NCBI RefSeq assembly: GCF_007290395.2
Contig: NZ_CP041656.2
Coordinates: 6,572,001 to 6,636,000, forward strand
DNA from: Bradyrhizobium cosmicum
GTDB lineage: Bacteria > Pseudomonadota > Alphaproteobacteria > Rhizobiales > Xanthobacteraceae
Reading direction: 5' to 3'
DNA: 64,000 nucleotides
Shown: piece by piece, positions 1-8,090 of the stretch
Position numbering within the stretch: the stretch's first letter is position 1
How the letters are laid out: each line of letters opens with the position of its first letter
Translations under genes and position numbers: made by a program
Notes under the pieces: generated by a model
Told to the model about the DNA's origin: nothing
Seen by the model: only the letters and a program-made list of their open reading frames with translations
Databases searched by the model: none

Positions 1-1
1 G

Positions 2-379
2 TGGGATCCAATTTTGTGCGGAACCGACTACCTCAAGTCACTCCAAACTCCGCAAGGCGATCGCCGCGAAACCACGCCCGTTTCTCCAATGTGTGGACCG
101 CCGGAGGTTGCTGCATCCCAACTGGGAGGCCTTCTTGTTTCATCATCTTTTATCGATGGCTTGAGGTCCATTGATCTGTCCTCGCGTGAAGTGCGGCTCC
201 CCTCGAATGTCTTGACGATTTTCAGCAACAATCAGCATCGAGAGTGCAACATCGGCAGCGCCTCGAAGGACAGCGAAGTTGCGATCCTCGAAGCCCCCTC
301 ACCCTGGAGGGATTCTGCAGACCAAGAAGAGGGTTTGCCAGTCGAGGTATTTGAACGGATCCTGAAGTGGCTTCGGTAA
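2..379 (+). CDS. C-terminal part of an alpha/beta-hydrolase-like protein (cut by window edge)
   Basis: The frame is open from the first bases of the window (…WDPI at base 2) to a TAA stop at 377-379, so this is the 3' end of a longer gene. The TTG at base 14 need not be a start. The visible 125 residues begin with WDPILCGTDYL, which resembles the 'WDP…G..Y' region of serine-aminopeptidase-type alpha/beta hydrolases, and end in FERILKWLR, a typical closing helix of that fold. No catalytic residue can be assigned in the fragment. It overlaps the next gene, also an alpha/beta hydrolase, by 13 nt, so the two are probably translationally coupled. Tandem hydrolase pairs of this kind are known beside exopolysaccharide and secondary-metabolite genes. 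The family assignment is a moderate-confidence inference from a partial sequence. Confidence 0.5.
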   Translation, partial: WDPILCGTDYLKSLQTPQGDRRETTPVSPMCGPPEVAASQLGGLLVSSSFIDGLRSIDLSSREVRLPSNVLTIFSNNQHRECNIGSASKDSEVAILEAPSPWRDSADQEEGLPVEVFERILKWLR

Positions 380-1290
380 CACACATTGTCGAGAAGATCG
401 CCCAATTCGGTCGCGAGAAGGGGCTGGTTGGAATCGTTGCGGATCCAGCTGTGCCGTCCAACGAAAACAGACTGGCCGTCGTCATCCTGAACACTGGAAC
501 AATTCACCGCGTCGGCCATCACCGCATGTACGTCGGAATGTCCCGGAAGCTTGCTCGAACCGGCATCACGGTCCTGCGGTTCGACTTCTCCGGTCTTGGC
601 GACAGCTCGCCCCATTTGTCGGATCAGCCGCTTCTTCAGTCCAATTTGACGGACATCGAGGCCGCTCTGGAATGGCTGCAGACAACGCGCGGGATTTCGC
701 GGGTCGTGCTGATCGGCCTTTGTTCCGGGGCCGATCACGCAATCCTGTACGGGTTTTCCGATCCTCGCGTCGTCGGGCTGGTATTGATTGATCCTTACAT
801 CCCGCCAACCGCCCGCTACTTCTTCGACTATCTCTCACACCGTTTGCGGGACGTCAGGAACTGGAGGAATTTTCGCCTACACAAGAGCAAGCTTCTGAGG
901 CGCCTGTTCGAACATATTTCGCGGACCCTGCATCTGGACGGGGGCCCATTGCACCTAGAATATCATGGATTAGACCCTCGCGCTTCACTCGAGAAAGCCT
1001 ATGAGGCCACTGCCCAGGCAGGGGTGAAATTTCTTGTGATTTGCACGGGGCAGCATCATGCGCCTCGGCAAACCTACCGCGAACAGTTCATCAACGCCTT
1101 CTCCAAGGTTTCGTTCGGCGATTCCTTGCAATTGGAGTTTTTTCAGAACGCTGATCACACTTTCAGCTCCATCAGGTCGAGGAGCGAACTCGACGAACTG
1201 GTGGCAAGCTGGTGCAAAAACACGCCATTCGAACGCTCGACGCCGCTGACGCCACCTATTGCAGACGTTACAGCGCTTTGGTCAGCATGA
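367..1290 (+). CDS. Alpha/beta-fold hydrolase
   Basis: This is a 307-residue cytosolic hydrolase with no signal peptide. The GTG start at 367 overlaps the upstream hydrolase fragment by 13 nt. The N-terminal strand ending in LNTGTIHRVGHHRMY matches the oxyanion region of serine-aminopeptidase-like hydrolases. The nucleophile elbow is GLCSG with Ser120, and the late ADHTF motif near residue 266 supplies the likely catalytic His. An acidic residue between them completes the triad in this family, but I cannot fix which one. The substrate is unknown; acyl esters or thioesters are typical. Its partner hydrolase and the phosphopantetheinyl transferase 2.1 kb downstream suggest a remnant of an acyl-carrier-dependent biosynthetic locus. 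Base composition is lower in GC than the chromosome beyond 5.9 kb. Confidence 0.8.
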   Translation: MASVTHIVEKIAQFGREKGLVGIVADPAVPSNENRLAVVILNTGTIHRVGHHRMYVGMSRKLARTGITVLRFDFSGLGDSSPHLSDQPLLQSNLTDIEAALEWLQTTRGISRVVLIGLCSGADHAILYGFSDPRVVGLVLIDPYIPPTARYFFDYLSHRLRDVRNWRNFRLHKSKLLRRLFEHISRTLHLDGGPLHLEYHGLDPRASLEKAYEATAQAGVKFLVICTGQHHAPRQTYREQFINAFSKVSFGDSLQLEFFQNADHTFSSIRSRSELDELVASWCKNTPFERSTPLTPPIADVTALWSA

Positions 1291-1383
1291 CAGATATTGC
1301 CTCGCGCGCATCGTCAGCGCGGACGAACCTCAGCTCAGTTCATTCCTCGTTCATTCAACGAGCGAGCAGAACGACAGATCCAA

Positions 1384-1874
1384 TCACCCCATCGGCCGCG
1401 CCGCCTGCTCGAGATGATGCGCGCCCGATTGGCGCGAATTTCGTCTCACGACGGCGTTGATCTTGGTCCTCAGTTCTCCACGAGAGCGGGCCTTGGTGTG
1501 AATCCGTGCGCCCCTTTTTGCTACCGGCTGCAAGCTGGTGTGAACGCGAATGACCGAGGAGTCTATGAAGTGCAGGGATAGGGATGATTGCAACAGATGT
1601 CTCGAAAATCCGCGGCCCGCCCGATGCCAGCCTTTGGCCAGCGGTTGTAGCGATTATTGATGGTCGCTGAGGTCCGTATCGATTGGGCAGATCCTGCCAA
1701 GACGATCCCATCTCGAGACATAAAAGATCGCATTGATGATGAGTCGGTCATCCACCCGCGCCACGCACGCGCGGTTTGTTGGGCGGCAGGGGCTGTGATC
1801 AAACGCCAATCTTCTCGGAGACATCGTACCGACTCGTGATTGAAGGTCGTCCAGGGACCTTGAATTACGACCAC
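1384..1874 (-). pseudogene. IS5-family transposase remnant, frameshifted
   Basis: Pieces of one IS5-type transposase lie in different minus-strand frames. The stretch read from about 1874 to 1600 contains segments such as RDGIVLAG and TINNRYNRWPKAGI, which match the IS5 '…RDG..WRDLP..YGP..T.YNR..RW..AG' region in pieces. The stretch read from about 1593 to 1390 contains IDSSVIRVH and ARSRGELRTKINAVV, matching the 'DST.VR.H…GRSRGGL.TKIHA.VD' region that carries a DDE-motif aspartate. Frame changes and in-frame stops interrupt it, and the C-terminal DDE glutamate region is absent. I cannot see intact terminal inverted repeats. It is a decayed copy, consistent with an island margin. Confidence 0.6.
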
Positions 1875-3441
1875 TCAGACGCTCAATGATTATACCTAGA
1901 GTGCCTAGTCCTCATCGAGATAAATGTCTTCGGGCAAGTTGAAGGCGATGTACAGGACGAAGGCAAGTACAGCGACCACTAATGAAATCGACGCTATCCC
2001 GATGTAGAACCACACGATGCGATTTCTTCTTAATCAAACGAATGAAATCAATAGCCAACAAATTAAATCTACCGCTCTGATCGGACAAGACGTGTTTAAC
2101 ATTATGCTTGATTGATAGAGTTAAGAGACACGGTCTTCGCGCTCGAAGCGATATCCGGCCGCTGGGTTCGCGAAGATCGTCCTTCTTCAACTGCCCTCGC
2201 CCATGCCGGGGTGGTCTATCGCGACACGGATTATTACAGTCAATGATCAGGTTGGGCGACATTCTCTCAGTAAGTGGGCGGCAAGCACCAATGCCGCTAT
2301 GAAAGAGTCGCGTCAGGCCGCAGCTGAAATCAGATCTGATTAAAATATCTTCAGGTCCCAAGCATACGAACGAGTGTTATCCAACTCGATAGCGCTATGC
2401 AGACTGAAGGACCGGCATACCAAATCAAACTTACCGGAATTCCCTTCTAGAGAAGACGGTAAGGCGAGTTGCGATCGTTTCTAGACTTGTATTTCGGAGG
2501 CACCCAAGGTCACGAATTTGTCCCAACCGAACTCTTTTTCGCCTATTATGCACCTCGGCCTCTGCTCGAGTCACAAGCCCGCGCAGCCGCTGGATATCCA
2601 GCATTATGCCTTTCAGCTTTAGATCTGCCTCATAAATACGTCGGAGACTCGGGGTGGAACTACTCAAAGGCCCCTCACATAAAAGCATAAAACTATCCGC
2701 CTAACCTTAGCCTTATTTATGGAGCTGGCAATACAAATTTAGCTTCTTGTGAATTCGCCGCCCGTCCGCCCCTCAGTTGATTTAGTATACTCCGTAGTTT
2801 CGCTCGCCATCATGCGATGAGAAACTGCTCGAAATACGAGTGTGCTTTAATGCGAAGCTGCGAAGCTGAGGCGACTCGACTAATTTGAATGACAGCCTCA
2901 AGAAATCAGTTGCGGCGAAGCTAACGGCGTTGGGTGAACCCCAAGCGGAGCTTTTGTTTTGCTCCGTGGCAGGACTTTCATGTCTCGCACCCGCTAGGCG
3001 AGCAGCTTGATCGAACGAGACAAACTACGCGGCTCAGCCGCGAGAAACAGCATGCAAGGGGTGTTGTCTGAACAACCGCCTCGCGGCACCAGCGGGAAGA
3101 CTTCGACATTAAGTTCAAGCAATCACTTGATTTTGTTACCGGCTTTTCAAGCCCTATAGCGGACTGGCGTGATCCGAGATCGACGATAAATCCACAACAG
3201 AAACTCAAAGCTCGAAAATCAGTGAAAGTATGCAACCGTAGCAATGAGGCCCAGTAGCAGACAAATGATGAATCCGCCACCTGACGGAAATGCGCCCTGC
3301 TTAATGACCGGCAGTTCCCGACGTCGCGCTGGTCTCACGGCTTAAAATAATCCATTCTTCGAAAGCTTCCTGACGACCTTTTGGCATGTCACTGAGATAA
3401 ATCTACTGCAAAGTTTAAAAAATTAAAATCTCGCTGCCATC
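1875..3441. other. Gene-poor, AT-richer stretch inside the putative island end
   Basis: I find no convincing gene here. The open frames of 60-150 codons lack recognisable motifs, have no good ribosome-binding sites and overlap one another on both strands. The stretch is visibly richer in A and T than the chromosome beyond 5.9 kb. A short inverted repeat (GTTGT-N4-ACAAC, about 3064-3078) and a small hairpin (GGAGC…GCTCC, about 2946-2965) are present, but neither stands out from chance. It reads as decayed mobile or symbiosis-island DNA. Confidence 0.6.
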
Positions 3442-4119
3442 ATGATTAACCTGCTCAAGAATCTTCTGCCTCAGGGTGTAGCGGTCGCCGGCGGACCGAT
3501 TGGTCGCCGCGAGTTTCCTGGTTTTGAAGTTGAGGAAAAGGCGCTTGCTCGTGCTGTACCCAAGAGAGCTCATGAATTTCGCGCGGGTCGCGCCTACGCC
3601 CGTGCAGCACTGAGCATTCTTGGCACCGAATCCTGCGGCATCCCGGTCGGCGAGCATCGCGAGCCGATTTGGCCGCTTGGAATTGTGGGATCGATCACAC
3701 ACTCCAATAGCCTCTCATTTGCGATTGTGGCCCGAAGTCACGATTTTCGCGCACTTGGTATAGACATTGAGGGAGATACTGCCCTTGATCCCGATCTCAT
3801 TGCTCTGGTCTGTCGCCCGGAAGAACGGGCAAGGGCTCGCGCGAGCGAACAGGACCGAATGGACACGGGTAAGCTGCTCTTTGTCATCAAAGAGGCGTTC
3901 TACAAGTCCTATTTCCCAGTTACAGGTACCTTCCTGGAATTTCATGACGTTTCGGTGACGATCGACATGCATGATCAATCCTTCCATGCAGAGTTGGTCC
4001 AGCTGTCGAAACCTTCGTTGGCCGGTTACCGCGTGATTCAAGGGCGTTTTGGTAACAGCTGTGGACATATGGTCGCGGTGGTTGCGATGCCTGTGCAACA
4101 AAGCACTGCCAGGCGGTAG
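3442..4119 (+). CDS. 4'-phosphopantetheinyl transferase superfamily protein (EntD/Sfp type)
   Basis: This is a 225-residue enzyme expected to move the phosphopantetheine arm of coenzyme A onto a serine of a carrier protein. Family motifs are in order: GSITHS (83-88), GIDIE (106-110, with the Mg-binding Asp108 and Glu110) and KEAFYKS (150-156, with the third acidic ligand). The length is normal for EntD/Sfp-type transferases. The ATG at 3442 is preceded by AT-rich sequence without a strong Shine-Dalgarno. No carrier protein, polyketide synthase or peptide synthetase lies next to it in the window, so its partner is either in the unseen part of the island or elsewhere. The only acyl carrier protein in the window is at 60.7 kb. 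The ORF is intact and the family assignment is confident; the target is unknown. Confidence 0.85.
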   Translation: MINLLKNLLPQGVAVAGGPIGRREFPGFEVEEKALARAVPKRAHEFRAGRAYARAALSILGTESCGIPVGEHREPIWPLGIVGSITHSNSLSFAIVARSHDFRALGIDIEGDTALDPDLIALVCRPEERARARASEQDRMDTGKLLFVIKEAFYKSYFPVTGTFLEFHDVSVTIDMHDQSFHAELVQLSKPSLAGYRVIQGRFGNSCGHMVAVVAMPVQQSTARR

Positions 4120-4917
4120 TCTGGTCGACTGATCATGCCTCCGTACAGCAGGTTGCGGAGAGGAGAGATGTTTCCTGGCGATCGTGGCGCAACAAAAATC
4201 AAATTTGTGCTCGAAGCATCTGAACTACCCATCAGCGGCTGCCCATCTAAGGCGAGCTTGTCTGCATGTAAGATCGAGAGCCCGCGGGCTGGCGCTACAT
4301 CGGTCAACAGTTCCGCCCCACGACCAAGAATAGGCCGATCTTTTTTGCGAGGACCGCCAGGATTACAGCGACCCAATACGGTCCATAACTCGTTACGGTG
4401 CTCATAAAGGTACTGTTGCGGCGAACTCGTGGGACTCGTTGCCAGGCAAACGAAGCACGGCTGACGCTGCGGCCAACGCAATCGAAATCTGGTGTCGCGA
4501 CGCTACGTAGCAGTCCGAGAAAATTCGATCATTGCATGAACGCAGGTAATACCAGCGGTCCATCGGTACTCCGCTTTGAATGTTGAGCGCCGCCAGTAGT
4601 GCGCGGAGGACATGGAGCTCTGAGACATCCCTTTCATTTCGTTGCGTCGAGAACTGGTTGCGGACGTGATTTCGCTTTGCAAAGCAATCTCCCAAACCAC
4701 GCGCGAGGCCGCGGCGCGATTTCAAAGCGATCAACCAGGAAACTGGTTGAAGTCGAAAACTCCCACGCAACTGATTTGAGGAACTCGCCAAAGCAACTTT
4801 GGCGGAAACTGATCAGCAAGCCTGTTGCGATAGAACAGTGCGTCTCGCACTCGTTGGATTTCATGAGAAAAGTACGCAACGAATTTGGGTATGTCGAGTT
4901 GTGCAAGAGGAATCGCT
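4120..4917. other. Non-coding stretch, possibly decayed mobile-element sequence
   Basis: No open frame here has a recognisable domain. A plus-strand frame near 4170-4400 reads GATKIKFVLEASELPI, which faintly recalls the 'TTKIH..VDA.GLP' strand of IS5-type transposases, but the rest does not follow. I therefore do not call a transposase. The composition is similar to the rest of the left 5.8 kb. Confidence 0.5.
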
Positions 4918-5127
4918 ATGAAGATCCCCTTTCTTTCTCGAAAATCCAAGCAACTGTCGGAACAACAAATCGACGCGGCGATGGAGAGACTCCGAAGGCT
5001 GCGCATTGAAGTCGCTCTCGTGGAACTGGAAACCGAACTCCGTCGCTCCGAGGTGCGCGTGCTCAGGCCGAAGGGTTTTGGAATGGTCCGCCCTTCATCC
5101 TCCGACGGCGAAGAAGAGGATCAGTGA
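4918..5127 (+). CDS. Small hypothetical protein
   Basis: This 69-residue protein begins at the ATG at 4918. I chose that start over an upstream one (4885) because an AGAGG ribosome-binding site sits about 8 nt before it. The product starts MKIPFLSRKSK and has a charged, probably helical middle with the pattern AMERLRRLRIEVALVELETEL, followed by an acidic tail (DGEEEDQ). There is no signal peptide or membrane segment. I do not recognise the family. It could be a small island-encoded protein or a chance open frame; the ribosome-binding site and the amphipathic helix favour a real gene. Confidence 0.45.
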   Translation: MKIPFLSRKSKQLSEQQIDAAMERLRRLRIEVALVELETELRRSEVRVLRPKGFGMVRPSSSDGEEEDQ

Positions 5128-5789
5128 TCCTCGATTTCGCTGTGCTACCGAGACCCTCCACGAGTACCGGGCACTGGAGTCTTCCAGTACAGGCAGGTCC
5201 TAATTTGAGGAGCTCATTGACACAGCGTAACCGGCGCAAGCGCATAACACCGCCGCGTCGACTTCGCCATATGACGGCACATTGCACCGATTGTTCGAGC
5301 ACTGATGGCGAGCCCATAATCGGTACGTCACGGCTGATCCGTTGATGGATACGACCAAACCGGTACCTCCTTTGGCACTGAGCAAACGATTTCCCGCGCA
5401 CCCGACTTGCTCTCCCAGGTATTGGGCAGCCGAGATGAAACGCCGAACCGTGTTGTCGCCTGGCTTCACCCGCTTCGATAGCTTGGCGGTGTAGTCGCGG
5501 CGATCGCCCCGGCCCAGCGCCTCGTTGGATGACGTGAGGCCCGAATGTAAACGAGCCGCTCGCCCGGCTATTCTTCCTCGATACGGAGACATGAGCTAGG
5601 GGCGCATTTCTGCGTTACCTTCGGAGTAACGCGGGGGAAGCAAGGCTATGCTTCGGCATCACTCTCCAGCGGCCTGGAGACCGAGTGCCCGCATTCCGAC
5701 ACCCCCGCTCGTTATAAACCCTCATGGAAATTTCGTGGGAACCACCTTTTCAAGCCCCTGACGCGGGGCGCCTAAGTTATTGAAGAAGA
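5128..5789. other. Intergenic stretch at the island/chromosome boundary
   Basis: No credible gene is visible. A minus-strand frame of 130 codons (5200-5592) has no motif I recognise and is cysteine- and serine-rich like random translation. The part from 5612 to 5706 is rich in perfect hairpins and is listed separately as a candidate RNA. The stretch ends at the 3' CCA end of the tRNA-Val gene. Confidence 0.5.
5612..5706 (+). ncRNA. Candidate structured RNA with two cUUCGg tetraloops
   Basis: Several perfect hairpins are packed into 95 bases. GCGTTAC (5612-5618) pairs with GTAACGC (5626-5632) around a C(UUCG)G loop. ATGC (5648-5651) pairs with GCAT (5656-5659) around a UUCG loop. CTCCAG (5664-5669) pairs with CTGGAG (5674-5679). 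GGGGG (5633-5637) can close the set with CCCCC (5702-5706). The two C(UUCG)G tetraloops are only formed by the plus-strand RNA, which sets the likely strand. It matches no RNA family I can name. It could also be a structured island-end sequence or an integrase-binding region. Confidence 0.4.
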
Positions 5790-5864
5790 TGGTGGGCGCG
5801 ACAGGGATCGAACCTGTGACCCCTACCATGTCAAGGTAGTGCTCTCCCGCTGAGCTACGCGCCC
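5790..5864 (-). tRNA. tRNA-Val (anticodon GAC)
   Basis: Read on the minus strand, the gene begins GGGCGCGTAGCTCAGCGGG, has anticodon loop TTGACAT (anticodon GAC, valine), a T-arm GGTTCGATCCC, and ends CGCGCCCACCA. The acceptor arms GGGCGCG and CGCGCCC pair perfectly, the total is 75 nt, and CCA is encoded. Its 3' end points at the low-GC, gene-poor stretch at 1-5789. Integrases commonly insert islands at tRNA 3' ends, and tRNA-Val is known as the insertion site of a Bradyrhizobium symbiosis island. The second copy of the 3' end of the tRNA (the other att site) is not in this window. Confidence 0.97.
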
Positions 5865-5940
5865 TAAAAGTCCACTTGCGTTCGGGTCGGGTCCCTATAA
5901 CGGCTCAGGGGAGCCGGTGCAAGGACCGAAGGGGGCCGAT

Positions 5941-6300
5941 TTAGGCCGCCAGCATCTTGTTCACTTCGCTGACCAATTCGCGCAGATGCACGGGCTTGGA
6001 CAGCACCTTGGCGTTCTTGGGGGCGTCCGAATCCGAGTTCAGGGCGACCGCGGCGAAGCCGGTGATGAACATGATCTTGATGTCCGGGTCGAGTTCCGAA
6101 GCCCGGCGAGCGAGCTCGATGCCGTCCATCTCGGGCATCACGATGTCGGTGAGCAGCATCTCGAACGGCTCTTCGCGGAGCCGTTGATAGGCGGCCATGC
6201 CGTTGTCATGGGAGGAAACCTGAAAACCGGCGTTTTCCAGTGCCTTGACCAGGAAACGTCGCATGTCGTTGTCGTCTTCGGCGAGCAGGATCTTTGGCAT
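5941..6300 (-). CDS. cpdR: CpdR-type single-domain response regulator
   Basis: This 119-residue protein is a stand-alone receiver domain with no output domain. Receiver landmarks are Asp9 and Asp10 (acidic pocket), Asp52 as phospho-acceptor in LLTDIVMPEMDG, Thr80 in MFITGF, and Lys102 in LSKPVHL. In Caulobacter and Sinorhizobium, unphosphorylated CpdR helps the ClpXP protease degrade cell-cycle regulators, and the CckA-ChpT relay phosphorylates it. The start MPKILLAEDD is chosen because an upstream in-frame Met adds a tail not typical of the family. It stands alone, facing the tRNA gene, and a divergent intergenic region separates it from the amidohydrolase. Confidence 0.88.
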   Translation of the reverse strand: MPKILLAEDDNDMRRFLVKALENAGFQVSSHDNGMAAYQRLREEPFEMLLTDIVMPEMDGIELARRASELDPDIKIMFITGFAAVALNSDSDAPKNAKVLSKPVHLRELVSEVNKMLAA

Positions 6301-6655
6301 GGCTGGAACGTCGAATCCCCAAGACAATTACAAGGCAGCAGCAGCTCACTAAGCCCGACAGAGGGTAAATTTCGGGTGAAAATCTTTACCCTGGCCCGAC
6401 CGGCGCGCACCCCTTGTGAACCCGAACGCGGCACGAATCAATCGCGGCGCCCGATGCAGTCCCCGCCTCGCTGCCCGCACGGTTAAGACATGTTCCAGTG
6501 CCGATCACATCTTTTCGCTTGGCAGAATGGTTGCGATTCCGGACAATGACGACACATAAGAGCCGCTTGATCGGCCGAATCATTCGATCCGGGCCTCTTT
6601 GCGGATCCTGCGGTGCAAGGGACCAAGCCTGGAACAAGGGACGAAGCCTGAGAAG
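6301..6655. other. Divergent intergenic region upstream of cpdR
   Basis: This 355-base region should carry the promoters of cpdR (leftward) and of the amidohydrolase gene (rightward). An inverted repeat GGGTAAA…TTTACCC spans about 6364-6392. I see no certain -35/-10 pair and no TTAA-N7-TTAA CtrA site. No gene is evident. Confidence 0.5.
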
Positions 6656-7546
6656 ATGACCCGGTTTGACGGCGACATGTCGCCAGCCTTCGAGATCGTA
6701 GAGCCCGCGCAATGGCGCGCGCCGGTCATCTTCAACTCGCCCCATTCCGGCTCGACCTATCCGGACGAATTCCTGAGCGCATCGCGGATCGACCTGGTGA
6801 CGCTGCGGCGCTCGGAAGATTCCTTCATGGACGAGTTGATCGGCCATCTCAGCGATCGCGGCTTTCCGACCGTGCGGGTCAACTTTCCGCGCTCCTATGT
6901 CGACGTCAATCGCGAGCCCTACGAGCTCGATCCCCGCATGTTCACCGGCCGCCTGCCGAGCTTTGCCAATACGCGCTCGATGCGGGTCGCGGGCGGGCTC
7001 GGCACCATTCCGCGCGTGGTCGGCGACGGCCAGGAGATCTACCGCGACCGCATCGTGGTCGACGATGCGCTGGCGCGGATCGAAACGCTCTACAAGCCCT
7101 ACCATCGCGCGCTGCGCCGGCTGATCAACAAGGTGCACCAGACATTCGGCACCGTGGTGCTGGTCGACTGCCATTCGATGCCCTCGGTTGGCGTCTCCCG
7201 CGACGAGCCGCGCCGGCCGGACATCGTGATCGGCGATCGCTACGGCACGAGTTGCACGCCGCTGCTTGCCGACAGGGTCGAGGAGACCATGGGCGGGCTC
7301 GGCTATTCGATCGGCCGCAACAAGCCCTATGCCGGCGGCTTCATCACCGAGCATTACGGAAATCCCGCGAGCGGCCTGCACGCCGTGCAGCTCGAGCTCA
7401 ACCGCGGGATCTACATGGACGAGCGGCGGCGCGAGCGCGGTCCGCGCTTCGGCCAGGTTGCCTCCGACTTCGGCGTGCTCGCCGACGTGCTGGCGACCAC
7501 GATCCCGTTCGGCGACCTCGGCCCGTTCCAGGCCGCGGCGGAATAG
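6656..7546 (+). CDS. N-formylglutamate amidohydrolase family protein
   Basis: This 296-residue hydrolase belongs to the N-formylglutamate amidohydrolase family, which releases formate from N-formyl-L-glutamate at the end of one histidine-degradation route. The zinc-binding and substrate motifs are visible as NSPHSGSTYP near the N-terminus, then DVNREPYELDPRMF, DCHSMP in the middle, and FITEHYG and LELNRGIY late. The ATG at 6656 is preferred; an ATG at 6677 (MSPAFEIV) would lose only a few residues, and more upstream starts add a non-family tail. No other histidine-utilisation gene is nearby. Members of this family can act on other formyl- or acyl-amino acids, so the substrate is inferred. Confidence 0.85.
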   Translation: MTRFDGDMSPAFEIVEPAQWRAPVIFNSPHSGSTYPDEFLSASRIDLVTLRRSEDSFMDELIGHLSDRGFPTVRVNFPRSYVDVNREPYELDPRMFTGRLPSFANTRSMRVAGGLGTIPRVVGDGQEIYRDRIVVDDALARIETLYKPYHRALRRLINKVHQTFGTVVLVDCHSMPSVGVSRDEPRRPDIVIGDRYGTSCTPLLADRVEETMGGLGYSIGRNKPYAGGFITEHYGNPASGLHAVQLELNRGIYMDERRRERGPRFGQVASDFGVLADVLATTIPFGDLGPFQAAAE

Positions 7547-8090
7547 GCGCAAGCCGTCGCCGCGCGATCACGTCGCGGATCAACCCAACACAGCTGCGAG
7601 CATATCGAACGCCGAATCTTCGCTTCGCGTTTTCGCGCGGCTGAAGTGAAGATGGAGGCCATAAGAAAAAAGGGCCGCTTCTGATGAAGAAGCGGCCCAA
7701 GTCTAGGGAGGAAACGCCCAAGGAGGGCAGCGGTAACGCAGAGCGCTACCGCACCGCAACAATATGCGGCCGCGACGCACAAAGTGCAAGGGCTTTCGAG
7801 CCATTTCCCATGCAAAACGCACATGGCTCAATTGCTTATACAGAAACCCAGATTCAGTTTCTTTGATAAGGAAATTCAATGGGTTGATAGTCATTTGCAT
7901 ACGAACGAGGCATATTCGGAACTAAGTTTTCAACTCAATGATCGATATTTGGCCACCATGTGACAGGGACAAGTCAACCCGCCTCGGCATCCAAAATACC
8001 AGGGAGCAAATCAAGACAGCGCTGCACGGGAGAGACGATTTAAGCTAGGCAGGAGCGAGCTTCACCCGACTTTCGTTTTGAGGATACGCC
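7547..8090. other. Intergenic region with an orphan minus-strand terminator
   Basis: There is no convincing protein gene in these 544 bases. They hold the terminator at 7661-7698 and a second hairpin, GCGGTA (7730-7735) with TACCGC (7747-7752), and become AT-rich towards 7900. An AT-rich promoter region around 7850-7950 could drive a short leftward transcript ending at the terminator. Minus-strand frames here are short; one of 21 codons begins at an ATG at about 7811. Confidence 0.5.
7661..7698 (-). terminator. Rho-independent terminator without a known upstream gene
   Basis: GGGCCGCTTC (7672-7681) pairs perfectly with GAAGCGGCCC (7689-7698). On the minus strand the hairpin is followed by six T residues (7666-7671 as A on plus), a classic intrinsic terminator. 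No annotated minus-strand gene lies upstream of it before 8091, so the transcript it ends is unknown. A plus-strand reading lacks the T tract, so it is not the terminator of the amidohydrolase gene. Confidence 0.8.

Noticed and set aside
1912..2361. A 149-codon minus-strand open frame.
   Set aside because: No motif, no ribosome-binding site and unusual composition; it overlaps a plus-strand frame of the same quality.
3356..3378. GTCAG and TCGAA words resembling half of a type III secretion 'tts box' on the minus strand (GTCGTCAGGAAGCTTTCG).
   Set aside because: The spacing between GTCAG and the TCGAAAGC word does not fit the box, and no leftward gene follows.
4170..4400. A plus-strand frame with a faint IS5-like segment (TKIKFVLEASELPI).
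   Set aside because: The similarity does not extend, and neither the catalytic context nor the following helices can be seen in any frame.
5200..5592. A 130-codon minus-strand open frame before the tRNA gene, checked as a possible integrase or excisionase.
   Set aside because: None of the tyrosine-integrase residues (R..H.R..Y) or excisionase helix pattern is present.
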